64,000 nt of DNA from Sebastes aleutianus (Eukaryota > Chordata > Actinopteri > Perciformes > Sebastidae), in NCBI GenBank assembly GCA_916700875.1, contig CAKAKS010000062.1:12857960-12921959 (forward strand), given 5' to 3'. A program made the translations under genes and the position numbers. Numbering within the stretch: the first letter of the stretch is position 1; each line of letters begins with the position of its first letter. This document shows positions 24,096 to 35,644 of the stretch, piece after piece. Under the pieces are notes generated by a model. That model was not told where the DNA came from, searched no databases, and saw only the letters and a list, made by a program, of their open reading frames with translations.

Positions 24096-24940
24096 TTAAA
24101 GGGATAGTTCGGGTGTTTTGAAGTGGTGTTGGATGAGGTACTTATCCATAGTCAGTGTATTACCTACAGTAGATGGCAGTCGGCACGCCCCCAGTTTGGA
24201 GAAGCAAACTGGAGATACCGCACGGTAGCAAAGCAATGTACAGCTGTGGAAGGGGGCAGCAGCAAAATGTATTTTAGCGACCTTAAAAAAATCAATATAA
24301 GTTTAAGTGTACACTATATTTAGAATATTTTTGCCGGTTTACCTTGCCTTGAGACAGCTGTTTCCGACGGGGAACAGAAGCTGTTGAATCCATCTATGCT
24401 CTTGCTAAAGTAATCAGACTCCATTGAAAAAACCTACCCTGCAGAACAGGAGGGTTGCTGGTCTACCACTGTCTCGATCGGTTAGGTAGTTTGTTTTATT
24501 GTGTGACTTTGGTAAATCCGAACTAACACTTTAAAACTCCAAAGTCACACAATAACACAAACAAACTAACCGATCGAGGCAGTGGTAGACCAGCGACTCC
24601 CATGTTCTGCAAGGTAAAAAAAATTTCAATGGAGTCTGGTTGCTAGATAACAGCTTTATTTCCCTGTCGGAAACATAGACTGTATAGCTGTCTCACAGGA
24701 AGATAAACCAGTGAACATATTTTAAATGTATTGTGCACTTAAACTGATATTGATTTTTTTTTTAGGGGGGGCTTTCTTTTAGATGTCTAAATACGTTTTG
24801 CTGACATCCGTGTCCACAGCAGTACATTGCTTTGCTTCCGTGCAGTAACTCCTGTCATCTAAAGTAGGTACTGTATACATTGACTATGGATAAATACCTC
24901 ATACAACCCCCACTTCAAAAGACCCGAACGATCTCTTTAA
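24096..24940. mobile_element. Fold-back (snapback) transposon of about 845 bp
   Basis: Two arms of roughly 400 bp are inverted copies of each other around a loop near 24512-24537. The outer ends are TTAAAGGGATAGTTCGGG and, reverse-complemented, TTAAAGAGATCGTTCGGG. The inner arms carry GATCGGTTAG and its complement. TTAA sits at both ends and could be the target duplication. No transposase is present, so it is a non-autonomous hairpin element in a paralemmin intron. Arms differ by scattered substitutions, so the insertion is not recent. Confidence 0.85.
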
Positions 24941-25264
24941 AATTACAAGTGCTATCTGCTGTAACTTGCTAGCTTATTAAGCTAACATTAGCTCCGATAG
25001 TTGGTTAAAAATGCCATTCCTAGATGACTTCGTAACGTGCCAAACTGACCCGTTTTAAAGTAAAAACCATATCAATGCACTTGACGGCTACAAAATGATA
25101 TGCTAAAAGATTGAGGCTAAAACTAACATCATCAGTTGATGATCTATGTCGGAAACATCGAAGAAACAGCGTTGTTCTTGTATTGCAGTCAAAGAACGTA
25201 TATTGCCAAGAAGTGAAAGCCAACAGTTCGTTCCATTGCAAAATCAGCACCCATCAGCAAAGCT

Positions 25265-25465
25265 ACGCTTCCGCCATTTTGGACTGAAAGGGACTACCGG
25301 ATGCCAGTAAAACGTCCGCCTAAAAAATGCCGTACAAAAGTAAAACAAAATAACTTCTGTTCTGTTGTCATATTCTACTGAAATGGCCTGTGTTGAACAA
25401 TAAAATATTATAAATATAATAAGCGTTTTCAGTCCGAAATGGTGGCAGCGGCTGTTTAAGAAAAC
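25265..25465. repeat. Imperfect inverted pair carrying GCCATTTTGG-like motifs
   Basis: TTCCGCCATTTTGGACTGAA on the plus strand near 25270 and a related sequence in inverse orientation near 25430-25455 (TTTTCAGTCCGAAATGGTGG) face each other across about 150 bp. They may be the ends of a small MITE. Superfamily unknown. Confidence 0.4.
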
Positions 25466-26150
25466 ACCGGAGTTTCGTCTCTTTGCTTCTATACTCTTTG
25501 TTGCAGTGTAGTATGTTTCAAAGATTCAAGATTTCTGTCTGCTTAGCTAACGCTCTTACTCGTATTTTCAAATGTATATTTTCATTTTTAACTTTACAAG
25601 AAAGAGGCTTTTAGGATGAGGACTAATCAAAGTGTTAGCTATCTCGGGTTGTGGGTTGTGTGTTGTGTGTTGGCTGGAGCTGCTGGACAAGGACAGAGAC
25701 TCTAATATTACCTTGACAGCATTCAGCTAGTTAGCCTGACTTGCTAACGGTTGCAGCTTACATCGGAGCACATGACAAGACACCACCCTCCAAATGTTTT
25801 GGATACAGAGTATCGCGCTCCGTACAGCCCGCTACACTCAGCTTTAGCATGCGGAGAAAGCCAAAGCTTAACAGCCCTGCTGTGCCTAGTTATGGATGCT
25901 AAGCTATGATTGGACTGTCGCTGTTAGCGTCAGCTCTGTTACAGCATATTCTACAACAGAAAAACAGAGACATAACCGAAAACAAACACATTGCACACCA
26001 AGCCTTCTGCCTGTGTTGACACAGACCAGAAGCGATCATTCAGGGGATCAAGACACACAGCTAGCCACCTGGCAGCGCTCCTCTGCCATTTTGGCTCCTC
26101 TACAGACCGAACGAGGCCTGCGGCGCTGCCATTTTGGATCTCGCCCAGGA

Positions 26151-26290
26151 TGAGTAAGGCCAGCAGACTGCTTTTGTCTGAGAGTGACAGTGAAAAGGTG
26201 TCACAGCTCTGTGCCACAGACCCCCAGCCTCCAGACATCCTGCTCCTGGAGTTGAGATACAATCTGTCACTCATGCCTGGCTATGGCGTG
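26151..26290 (+). other. Possible small first exon, unrecognised product
   Basis: An ATG begins an open frame (MSKASRLLLSESDSEK) that continues to a donor-like GGC|GTGAGC near 26287. The 70 bases upstream are GC-rich and hold two GCCATTTTGG motifs, as seen around YY1-dependent promoters. No further exon was found, the product is not recognised, and the segment lies inside a paralemmin intron on the opposite strand. It may equally be part of an unrecognised repeat. Confidence 0.2.
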
Positions 26291-27385
26291 AGCCGGAGTG
26301 ACAACCTGAAACCTGACAATGCCTTTTTTTTCCAAACACTTGAAGCCCCAAACTCTTGATTGTTCTGACTCTCCACACAGATCTGTCATGTATCCATGCA
26401 TGGACCTCGGTCTTAGTGTGTGGGACCAGGAGAAAACAAATAGCAAGCAGCTGCAGTGGAGATGCTGTGAATACCATCATCTACTCTGGGAGCAGTAAAG
26501 TGACAAATTCTGCCTCACATTTAGCCGCCACGAAGATGAAGAAGGCGTTGTCGTATCTTCAGGCTAAACTCATTCAACTGCAGCGAGGATGGTCTGTCCC
26601 TGCCGCTAGCAATGCACTTGCCCCGAGGCAACGTGCGGTTGAAGAAAGCAGAAATGTGATGCACGCTGTTTGTGTGGGAGGCTGCTACAGTGTGCATGCT
26701 GCGTCACTGGAGTACATAGATAATGTAGTGTTGTTTATTTTTCAAAAGAGCATATCCTGCAGGGAACAGTGAAGTAGCGAATGTGACGCAAAACAGCTCA
26801 GCGCAAAGAATCCCCAACCCATGTTAAAATAATGTCCTTCTTCCTCCTTTTCTGTCATCACCACTTCCCCTCTTGCAGTTTCTCTCGGTTAACAGTGCCA
26901 CATTATTTCAAACACTGGAACAGCCGTGGTTTTAATTACATTGATTTCCTCCTGTAAGGCAGGTTGACATAGTAACAAGGGATTCTGGTGCAGGAAATCG
27001 GCGAGCTTCCTGCACATCAAATGCAACTGAAAATAACTTGCTTGCTGTTTATGAGTAAATCAGAGTCGGGATGAAGTCCAAGTGACCCCACCCAGAACAC
27101 TCGACCTAGGCGTCAGCTAGCAAGCAGCTCAGCTTGGCAGCAGTCATGAGACATGACATTATATGAGGGTGGGACACACCAGTGGTCAATTTTTAACATG
27201 AAGCAGCTGGAAAGGAGGGAATACAATGAAAACAAAAATGGCTAGATCCCACCCCTACAAGAAAAGAGCTTTCATTATTAAAGGAATATTATTACATTTT
27301 GGGGAAAATGCGTAATACACTTTGTGGCCGAGAATTAGATGAGAGGATTGATACCGCTCTCATGTCTGTACTGTGAATATCAAGC

Positions 27386-27757
27386 TGGTACAGGGACAAC
27401 TCCCAGACCGGACAACGCCGTGGTAGCGACCTGTCAATCACAAGGTAGCCACGCCCTAAAGCCTACCCTGCTTTATGGTCTATCTGACTCTAAATGGGAC
27501 CATAATTTACTAAATGAACATCATGCTGTATTGAAGAAGACTTGTAACTAGCGATTCAGACCATAATCTCATGTTTACAATGTTTACTGAGGTAATAAAT
27601 CAATTGAGAAGTAGGGTCATTTTCTCATAGACTTCTATACAACCAGACTTCTTTTTGCAACCAGAGGAGTCGCCCCCTGCTGGCTGTTAGAAAGAATGCA
27701 AGTTTAAAGCACTTCCACATTGGCTTCACTTCTCAGACCTGGAGGTTGCCCACTGGT
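27386..27757 (+). repeat. Dispersed repeat family A, copy 2 (5'-truncated)
   Basis: Starts at CAACTCCCAGACCGGACAAC and ends at CAGACCTGGAGGTTGCCC. Nearly identical in order to 5085-5447 and 37350-37670. Confidence 0.8.
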
Positions 27758-27768
27758 TCTTAACAACA

Positions 27769-28010
27769 ATGGTGGCTCCTTAAGAGGTTAGCGTAGATGC
27801 TGCAAGAGCATTTCTTCAGCAAAGAATAGCACTGAAGGCTTTTCTCGATGTAAAAAAAAAGTTTTCGCTCTTCTCCCGACTGGCTTCGGTGAGAGTTTGA
27901 TTGACAAATGGTTCATCCAATCACCTGCGTAAAAAGTATTTTTTGAAAGTGCCTGCCCTTTTCCAAACAGTTTCCAATGACTGCTTCTCAGATGGTTCTG
28001 TGTAACAAAC
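27769..28010 (+). pseudogene. RecQ-like helicase fragment carried by a dispersed repeat, copy 1
   Basis: Parallels the 49.4-49.65 kb copy, which encodes a RecQ-type Walker A region. Here the start context (ATGGTGGCTCCTTAAGAG) and the motif I region (CGACTGGCTTCGGTGAGAG) are kept, but the frame is broken by a stop soon after the start and by indels. It is a decayed repeat copy, not a gene. Confidence 0.6.
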
Positions 28011-28255
28011 CATCTGTCGGGTCAGGTTAGGTAGCAGGTGCTGGTAGGCGGATTTTGTTACCACAGCCAGGCTAGCTGTTTCCCCCCCTGTTTCCAGTCT
28101 TTATGCGAAGCTAAGCTAAGCTAACCGACTGCTGGCTGTAGCTTCATATTTATCAAACATGTAAACATGAGAGTAGTACCAACCCTCTCATCTAACTCTT
28201 GGTAAGAGAGTGAATAAGCGTATTCTCAAAATGTCAAACTTTTTCTTTAAACAGT
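28010..28255. repeat. Dispersed repeat family D fragment
   Basis: Contains the GCTAAGCTAAGCTAACCGAC and TGCTGGCTGTAGCTTCATAT blocks, also seen in other orientations near 49255-49345, 55405-55640 and 57285-57500. Sequence of this type is abundant in percomorph introns. Confidence 0.6.
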
Positions 28256-28319
28256 TTGGAATTCCAAGTGGGAAGGATTTGCTTCATTGAAAAACTTAAA
28301 ACAGTGTCACTTAAATCAC

Positions 28320-28400
28320 CTTTTCCTGGGTTGTCTTCAACAACTCTTCCTCTGTCTCCCTCGTCAGCCTCTACTCTTCTTCCTGCTGCCGACGCCTCTC
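28320..28400 (-). CDS. palm3: Paralemmin coiled-coil exon with in-frame stop
   Basis: The exon follows an excellent acceptor (TTTTTTTTCTTCTGTCACCAG) and ends at AAG|GTGATT. It is 81 nt, 27 codons, phase 0 on both sides, exactly the size of the paralemmin exon that encodes EKR..EE through the coiled coil. It starts ERRRQQEEE, then reads TAG at 28373-28371 (codon 10), then continues RLTRETEEELLKTTQEK, which matches the family heptads. One substitution (for example GAG to TAG) explains the stop. As read, the full-length protein would end at about residue 24. Options are a pseudogenising or segregating nonsense allele, an assembly error, or use of a downstream start. Confidence 0.75.
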
Positions 28401-29636
28401 CTGGTGACAGAAGAAAAAAAGTTAAATCCTTGAAGAGGGAATGTGGGGAAAAAAGAAAAAGACTCCTGGAGCGAAGTGGTCTTTCCTGTCACCGTTGTTG
28501 AGGTATGTCATCAAAACAGAAAGGCGATAAGTAGGCAGTTAAATCAGAGGGAAATCTCTGGAATCCTATGAGGTGGTTATGAATTTTAAGAGTTTATAGA
28601 GCCAGTGACACCACTGTGAAAGAAAATATCATACCACAGCTGATAAAGCAGGATGAAATTCACTGTTTTACACTTAAGGACCTCCACAGTCAGTGTCTTT
28701 TGACCAATACTCAGTGCAAACTCTCCCCACTTTCCTGCCGCAGCTATCACAGAAGATGTAAAAACTATTGAAAGCAACAGTTACATTGCTCATTCTCATT
28801 TCTGTAATCAAACACAAAAAAGGACAACGTATTTCATTTTCTAGGAATGTTATCACTACTTACCCCTCACTTCTGAGGAGTCTTCCTGTAAGGTATCTCT
28901 CAACAGCCAAGAAAACTTGAATTATTCCAAAGAAGCAGTGAACTAAAACAACTGCAACTGCTGCGTTTCTTCCACTAACAACAGACAGAACTTGATCCAA
29001 GAACACTGTACTTATGGTGGTGGGTTACACCCGCTTTTTAATCTAATTCCTCAGTAACTCCCCTTTGCAGTCATGGTCCCTGTAGACAAGGACTTCTTCT
29101 GTGTGAAAGCAGAGTAGTGAGAGAGACGGAGAGAGAGAGAGAGAGGGGGGATATTTTTAGGTGACGTGACCGACAGATTAAAGCGGGGAGATACAGCTGG
29201 CGGAGTGCATGGATGCCGAGAGAAATAGTTCAGTGACGCAGCACATTGTTTGCGTGCTGACTCTGTATCTGTACCGTTAATGTACGCTGTAAACATGCCG
29301 AGGCCCACTCCAGGCCCTCGCCGTCTCTGGTGAAGTGGGTCACTTGTGTTTTGGACGGATTTTTTACATTGGAGAGAGGTCAAGCCGGCTCCACTCACTC
29401 AGGCCCTCCAACCTTTCATTTCACAGATCACTGATTATTAGCCAGAAAGTTAATGTTCTTTGCCTGCTCACTGCAGGCAGTGCAGATCAAGCGAGACCGT
29501 TCCACTGAAGTGACATAAGACAACGATGGTGCGGTGAGATTATTTTGACATGAGGGGAAAGTTCAACTTGGTTTATGGCAGACTGAAGTGGACAGTAAAA
29601 GGGCAAAAGTACAAACACAAAGAAAGGCATTCTCAC

Positions 29637-29688
29637 CACTATGGCTTGTAGTCTTTGTTGGTACTTCTCTGCCTCATCCATGCCGCGC
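29637..29688 (-). CDS. palm3: Paralemmin start-codon exon
   Basis: The acceptor CTATTTTATTTATTTTAAG is followed by GCGCGGC and ATG (29681-29679). The exon encodes MDEAEKYQQRLQAIV and ends at GTG|GTGAGA in phase 0. This is the classic paralemmin N-terminus: a short acidic start, then QRLQAIxEKR, with EKR from the next exon. The tyrosine in KYxQRL also fits paralemmin-3 (LYRQRL). Because the exon opens with a 3' splice site, an untranslated first exon must lie at higher coordinates; it was not located. Confidence 0.82.
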
Positions 29689-29964
29689 CTTAAAATAAAT
29701 AAAATAGAAATATTAAAGGTGCTATTGATAATATTTATAACATTCAGCCACTAGATGTTGCACACTCCCTCCTCCGTTCCATTGCATTCACTTCACAACA
29801 AGTGGTTGCCAGTTCGTTGCACAACCTGCACATTTTATGGTCGAGTGAAGTGAGACTCAGACTGAAAGTGATGTCAGGTCATTTTGCAACATGTAGCTAT
29901 AGGCCTACACTAGTTATAGATTTAGGTTACTTTGTGTGGTGGTGTTTCAAGATTCATGTAACGT

Positions 29965-30060
29965 TATAATTATGGCTGTCAATTGATTCCAATATTTAAT
30001 TGAGATAAATCGCATGATTGTCCATAGTTAATCACGATTAATCGCAAATTGTCCTTCGCT
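29965..30060 (-). repeat. Family C fragment
   Basis: Short copy of the AATCG-rich end of family C (CATGATTGTCCATAGTTAATC), in the same orientation as 39893-40400. Confidence 0.65.
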
Positions 30061-31277
30061 AGTTTTGTAGCTAGAATAAGGAAAATATAGAACACCATCA
30101 GCTTTATCCTTTAAGGATGACAGTGTGCACATGATGATGAGCATTCCTTTGGATGTTGTGTACTAGATCACCCACATTATCTCTCACATACTTGCACAAA
30201 TGCAAGAAGCCACACAGAGATGCGAGGAAAAGCCCGTTTGCTACAGTTGATTCAGTGATAAACCCTGAAAGAGTTCACTGAGAGGAAAAGGTGACATAGG
30301 GCACAAACTTTGCCAGCATTCAGTATCTCAGAGCTGGTCGGCCCTCCATAATAATGAGGAAGAGGTATTGATTGATGGAGGAGGACTCAGTGAAACAAAA
30401 GAGGAGGCGGAGTGATGAAGAGACTCCACTGTACTACATAGATATTGATCACTTCACACACTGACTCACAGATTAAATATCTCAGCCAAGACCAGGCTCA
30501 CATAGTCTCAGTTTAGACAGGCAGAGTGGGAGGGAGACAGCTGTAGATAGATATACATAGCTCGCATTCCTCACACGTTTAACTTGCACTCTGAACTTTG
30601 TTCGGGCAGTCCAGGCAGTAAAGCGTACTTTACTCCACACTCCACCTGTTGTTTTCATACCTGTCGCCCTGGTATCGGAGAAAGAAAATTAAAGATAATG
30701 AAAGAAAATGGAAAAGAGAAACAAGTGAAAGAAGGAAGAAGAAAAACATGCTGATCATACTGTGAACTATAACGAAGCAATTATTTAATCAAGTTGTTAT
30801 CTATTCAATTAATTTTTTCTCCATAGACATTAGGATATGCACAGAAGCTTAATATAAAAGTAATGCTCCTTGGTTCATAATCCTGCATGCACATTACATC
30901 AAAGCCTCTCACTGCGCAGCACCATCTCTTTGAAGTCAGTCGGCTTAAAGACCCCTTGAGATGTATAATAATTTACCATTAATGACTGTTTGTTAGTTCA
31001 CCAGAGATAAGGGAGAGCGAGCGCTGCCTGATGAGTCATTGCCTAACTAGAGAGCGTTAACTTCAGATCTTCATTCCGTATCTGAAAATGAGGTGATGGA
31101 GTTCTGGTGTGTTTCGTAAAAGTCCTCATGTGTCCTTAGACTTTTCTGACCCAGCATGATAACTTTGGGCATGAGGGCGGGATAATATGGATTAGATGTC
31201 TCTGTGACCTCTGTGCAGGGTACTGGTCCACGGTGGGAATAAGAATCACATATTACGCAGGGGGTGATTACAACACA
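30060..31277. other. Upstream flank of the paralemmin gene
   Basis: No coding exon seen. On the minus strand there is a donor-like GGCGACAG|GTATGA at about 30663, which could close an untranslated first exon, but this is not supported further. Otherwise unique-looking AT-rich sequence. Confidence 0.3.
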
Positions 31278-31285
31278 GTGTAATG

Positions 31286-31549
31286 CTGTAGTTCCCAACC
31301 TCTTTGACTTGTGTCCTTTTAAAACAATGCAATGTCTACTTATGACCCCTGTTATATACTGTATATTTAATATGGTGTATATTATATATCCAGCATTACA
31401 TTACAGAAACATCTAAAAACTAAAAATAATCTGGTGTTGCAGAAAATCTTTTTGATTTTTTTTGCTCTTGTCCCATTAATCATCTCAGGACCCCTTCTTT
31501 TTTTTGAGACCGCTTTGGTGGGTCCCGACATTCAAGTTAGGAACCATTG
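31286..31549. mobile_element. hAT-like MITE with perfect 8-bp target duplication
   Basis: A 264-bp element flanked on both sides by GTGTAATG (31278-31285 and 31550-31557). The ends CTGTAGTTCCCAACC and, reverse-complemented, CAATGGTTCCTAACTT are imperfect inverted repeats of the type seen in hAT elements. No coding capacity. Confidence 0.75.
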
Positions 31550-32199
31550 GTGTAATGCAATCTAGCTTTTAAAGGTGCTCTATTTGGCACTCAGAGCATT
31601 CATTTAGCAGCTAACAACTATTTGCTATCTAAAGATATAGTGGAGTAATGTCTACCTGAGCAGAGAATGAAGTCGCTCTCCCTCTGTGTGTGTTGTAATC
31701 CGAGTTTCTCTGTACTTTGTTGACATAGCCGGGCCGACTGCGCGTGCCTTTAGTGTATTTGAGCGTGCCCCACTGACTAGCTCACGGCCGCCACTCTGCA
31801 CTGTGCTCATACGGCGGTTATAGCTAATAACGGCGTCCCAACTGACAGCATCGTCTCAGAAGCGTAGCACCCACCCTCTGGTTCCCGCCCAGATTAACAA
31901 TGTTAGCTGTCAGCTCTGTTACAATTCTTTGCACTGTTAGCACTGTTAGCACCGCCGTCACCATGTTGAGAGCTGTGGGAGGCAATAGATATGCTCTCAA
32001 TATCACATTTAGCACCTGAAAGAGAAATAATGCATTAGCCAGTATAACCAGTAGTGTGTGGTGGCTAATGCTAGCCAAGATTGGCAAACTTTAGTTAGAT
32101 ACTGCTGAGTAACTGACTTTACTGAATCACTTCACTCACTTTATAACTCCTTTATACTTGTGCTTTTGTTATGCAAAGTTTAAGCATTTACCAGCTGTC

Positions 32200-32785
32200 A
32201 ATCTCCGGATCTGAAAAGTGAAGCCAATGTGGAAGTGCCTTAAACTTGCATTCTTTCTAATAGCCAGCAGAGGGCGACTTTGAAGAAGTCTGATTGTATA
32301 GAAGTCTATGAGAAAATGACCCTACTTCTCACTTGATTTATTACCTCAGTAAACATTGTAAACATGAGTTTATGGTCTCAATCGCTAGTTTCAAGTTTTC
32401 TTCAATACAGCATGATGTTCATTTAGTAAATTATAGTCCCATTTAGAGTCAAATAGACCATAAAGCAGGGGATGCTTTAGGGCGTGGCTACATTGTGATT
32501 AACAGGTCACTACCACGTTGTTGTCTGGGAGTTGTCCATGTTTTCGTCTTACAACTTTAACCACAGTGTGTTGTCAGTTCATGAACGTTAACTATAACAT
32601 TTTAGTTGCCTAAAATTGTCTTATCCAGCGTTTGGTTGTACTCAGCTCCACCCTCTCGTGTCACTTCTGGTTCCATAAAACCAAGATGGCGACGGCCAGA
32701 ATGCCGACCTCAAGGTTTGAAAATGGCTGTCCACAAACCAATGGGTGTCATCACGGTGACTACGTCCACTTCTTATATACAGCCT
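32200..32785 (-). repeat. Dispersed repeat family A, copy 3
   Basis: Near full-length and inverted relative to the 4.9 and 57.6 kb copies. Runs from ATCTCCGGATCTGAAAAGTG to ACTTCTTATATACAGCC. It begins beside another GC-rich repeat at about 31570-32110. Confidence 0.8.
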
Positions 32786-34739
32786 TTTTGCCATTATCCC
32801 GTAAAAGCCACTGCAAAAGTTACATAGTCTTACTTTAACATATATGCTATATTAATTAAGCTTATAATGAAGATTTTTTATTATGACACCAATTGATGCC
32901 AGTATTATCAGCATACTCTATGATTTTACACACACAGTATATATATAGTTATAGCATAGATACATAAATGGCCAAAATTAATTAATTTAACTGTTAACTA
33001 TTAACTGTTTAATTCAATTTTCATGGAAAAATGCAAAGAAATGACTGGTTCCAGCCTCACAAATGTGAAGATTTCCTGTTTTCCATTTTAAGAGCAAACG
33101 GTGATGAAATTAATCGCTAGTTGCAGTTCTAGGCACCATTGCCAAATTTGATAGCTTTTCTATCCAGATGAGAAATTACAGTGTGGTACAGCTAGCTATC
33201 CAAGTACTGTAAGCCAAATAGCTCTCACTGAACTGTATGATTTATTTCTTTTGGCTGGCTCAGGTACGGTCATCTCCGACTGTCTTTGCCCCGTTCTTAA
33301 GGCATCCCAGAGTGCAACAGTAGCCTCTTTGGAAATCACAAAACACTAGCTTTTTGTTTACATTGTACATTTATACAACATTCTATGTAGTATGTACGAC
33401 TGGATAAGATTGGCATATTTTTCATTCTGTGTTCTGTGTTTCATTTATATTTATATACATCTATATGCATGTTGCTGGTGTTTGCACTTTCTAGTCAGTT
33501 GCTAAGCTGCATTTTGTTGTCTCGGTTGACTCTGTGCAATGACAATGAAATTCAAATCCCACAAATCCCTGCAGCCAGGCTCCAAAATCTGGAGGAAAGC
33601 CTTCCAAGAAGAGAGCAGGCTGTTCTCGCAACAGATTAATGCCCATGCTTTTGGAATGACACGTTCAACAATTACATACGGGTGAAGTGTTCAGGGGATA
33701 TAAAAGGTAAAAGTCAAAGTGGAGATCAACGCAGTAGGAGCCGGGGTTACAGGAGTAGCAGTAGTGACAATACAGTAGTGTTACTTTAAAGTCTCACTGA
33801 CAGAACTTTGTCACGGAGAGCCAAGTGATTTGATACACAGAAAGCACAGCCGGAGATGAAAGGAAACACAAAGATCAAGACAAATTAGATCCGTGACACA
33901 CAACAAACATCGGCAAAGTCCACAGGTGGGACGTGCATTGCGTCTTTGTGACATATGAAGGAGGAATAATGAGGAGCTGTGACTGTTCATAAAGGAGGAG
34001 CACTGCTGGGAGTTGAATATGTGAAACATTGAGAAGCACAAGGTCACAGACAACCCCCCGAGGAACTGCTATCTCCTCATGACAGCAGCCTCAGCCCATA
34101 AATGCACACATGCCATGTACACAACAACACCAAACAGTAGCAAACATGCCTCAGAGTGAGAGAATATATGGATATGATACAGTATGTGCGGTGGGTGTGT
34201 CGCCTGGAGGTTAATGAGATCAGAAATGGGTGACGGAGGGTGGTGGTTGATGTTTTGTTGGCAGTGTAGCCAGTGTTTCACAGATGCCATTACTCTCATG
34301 GTAGCCCTGTGGAAACAGCCTTATATGATGGATGTTAATCATTTGAGACCATACGTATCATTTCCTGCGGACGCACGGAGACAGTGAGACAACCCCGATA
34401 GCTAAAACAGCCTGATGATGACAAGAAGTGCACGGACCAACAGCGCGAAGATGAAGAGGTTTGGAGCATGAAAAGGAAGAATGGCAAACAGATGTGGATT
34501 GAATTCCATGGAGGCTTATGACCCAGGAGAAATCCCAACGGTGAAAACAGAACAGAACAGAAAGTCTCTCTTCGCATCATGCACATGACGCACATTTAGA
34601 GCTGCAGCCGTTCAGGAGGCTGCCAATGTCTATTTATGAGAAAGAAGAAATGTAAAAGCAGTGTTTTCTGAAGAATCGTTGCATTTTTAAACAAGACCAG
34701 ATTAAAGCCAAGAAATCGGTATCCCTACTTGTCATATTT

Positions 34740-35640
34740 TGCCGCTTGGGCAGAAGCTCTTACCTTGCACAGCAGTTGGATTCTCACAATGTCACGAGAT
34801 CATGTGAGAATAGCAGGATCACCAAGCCCCCAGGAAGAGCTTCCTGGTCCGTCACGAGATGCCATTGGGCCCAAAAATACTTTTTCCCATAGACTTACAT
34901 TCGGAAAGAGACGTCTGTAACTCAGCAGATAACTTTTTTTTTAGGTAAATCAACTTCCCAGTACGTTAGGTCCTAAAGTTGTAAAATGCACTAACAGCCG
35001 AATCCAGAGTTATCTCCCTTCCTCCGTTCATGTAAATGAGACCCGGACCGAGGGCTGGGAGGCAGGGTGAAAGTAAACGCAACTGCGCCTGCTCTATGGG
35101 CCCAATGACTGCGGAAGATCACGGTAATTTTATATCCGGAAGTCAAGCGTTTTTGGCTTCATACGCCACTGAGAAACCTTCATAGGAATGAACATGCCCC
35201 ACCTCCGACGCTGTATCCAGTTCTCTTTATACATCCATGGCTCACATATCACACAAAAATCTGTCTTGTCAGGCTTCAAGTTATGCATTTGTGTCCGGCA
35301 AGCCAGAGCATGGACCAATCAGTGTCCTCTGAGCAGCTACTGGCAGCTACGGGCGTGGCTTAGGTGTGTGTGAGGCAACACGGAGAGGCGACTGTTCGTT
35401 GTAAACGACATGGCGGCTCCTGAAGAGGTAAGCGTAGAAGCTGCAATAGCATCAGTATTTCTTCACTGAAAGAAGAGCAAAGAACGACACTGAAAGCTTT
35501 TCTCAATGTTTTTGCTCTTCTCCGGACTGGCTTCGGCAAGAGTTTGATTGACAGATGGTTCATCCAATCACCTGCCAAGTATTTTTTGAAATGACTGCTT
35601 CTCAGATGGTTCTGTGTAACAAACCAGATGGCACATCAGG
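34740..35640 (+). repeat. Composite repeat including RecQ-like helicase fragment, copy 2
   Basis: The right part (about 35180-35640) parallels 49351-49830 in inverse orientation, including an upstream segment (GGACCAATCAGTGT, GCCACGCCC-type motif) and ATGGCGGCTCCTGAAGAGG at 35410. The helicase-like frame is broken within about 20 codons, and motif I survives only as nucleotide similarity (GGACTGGCTTCGGCAAGAG). The left part (34740-35100) is another GC-rich repeat with two GTCACGAGAT blocks. Confidence 0.6.
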
Positions 35641-35644
35641 TTAC

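Noticed and set aside
26845..26900. Minus-strand stretch reading REKLQEGKW, considered as the missing paralemmin exon
   Set aside because: Stops follow at once and there is no acceptor.
28861..28915. Segment with a WLLRDTLQEDSSEVR reading and a GGG|GTAAGT donor
   Set aside because: It resembles the paralemmin WLLxG exon only weakly and lies upstream of the coiled-coil exon, the wrong order for the family.
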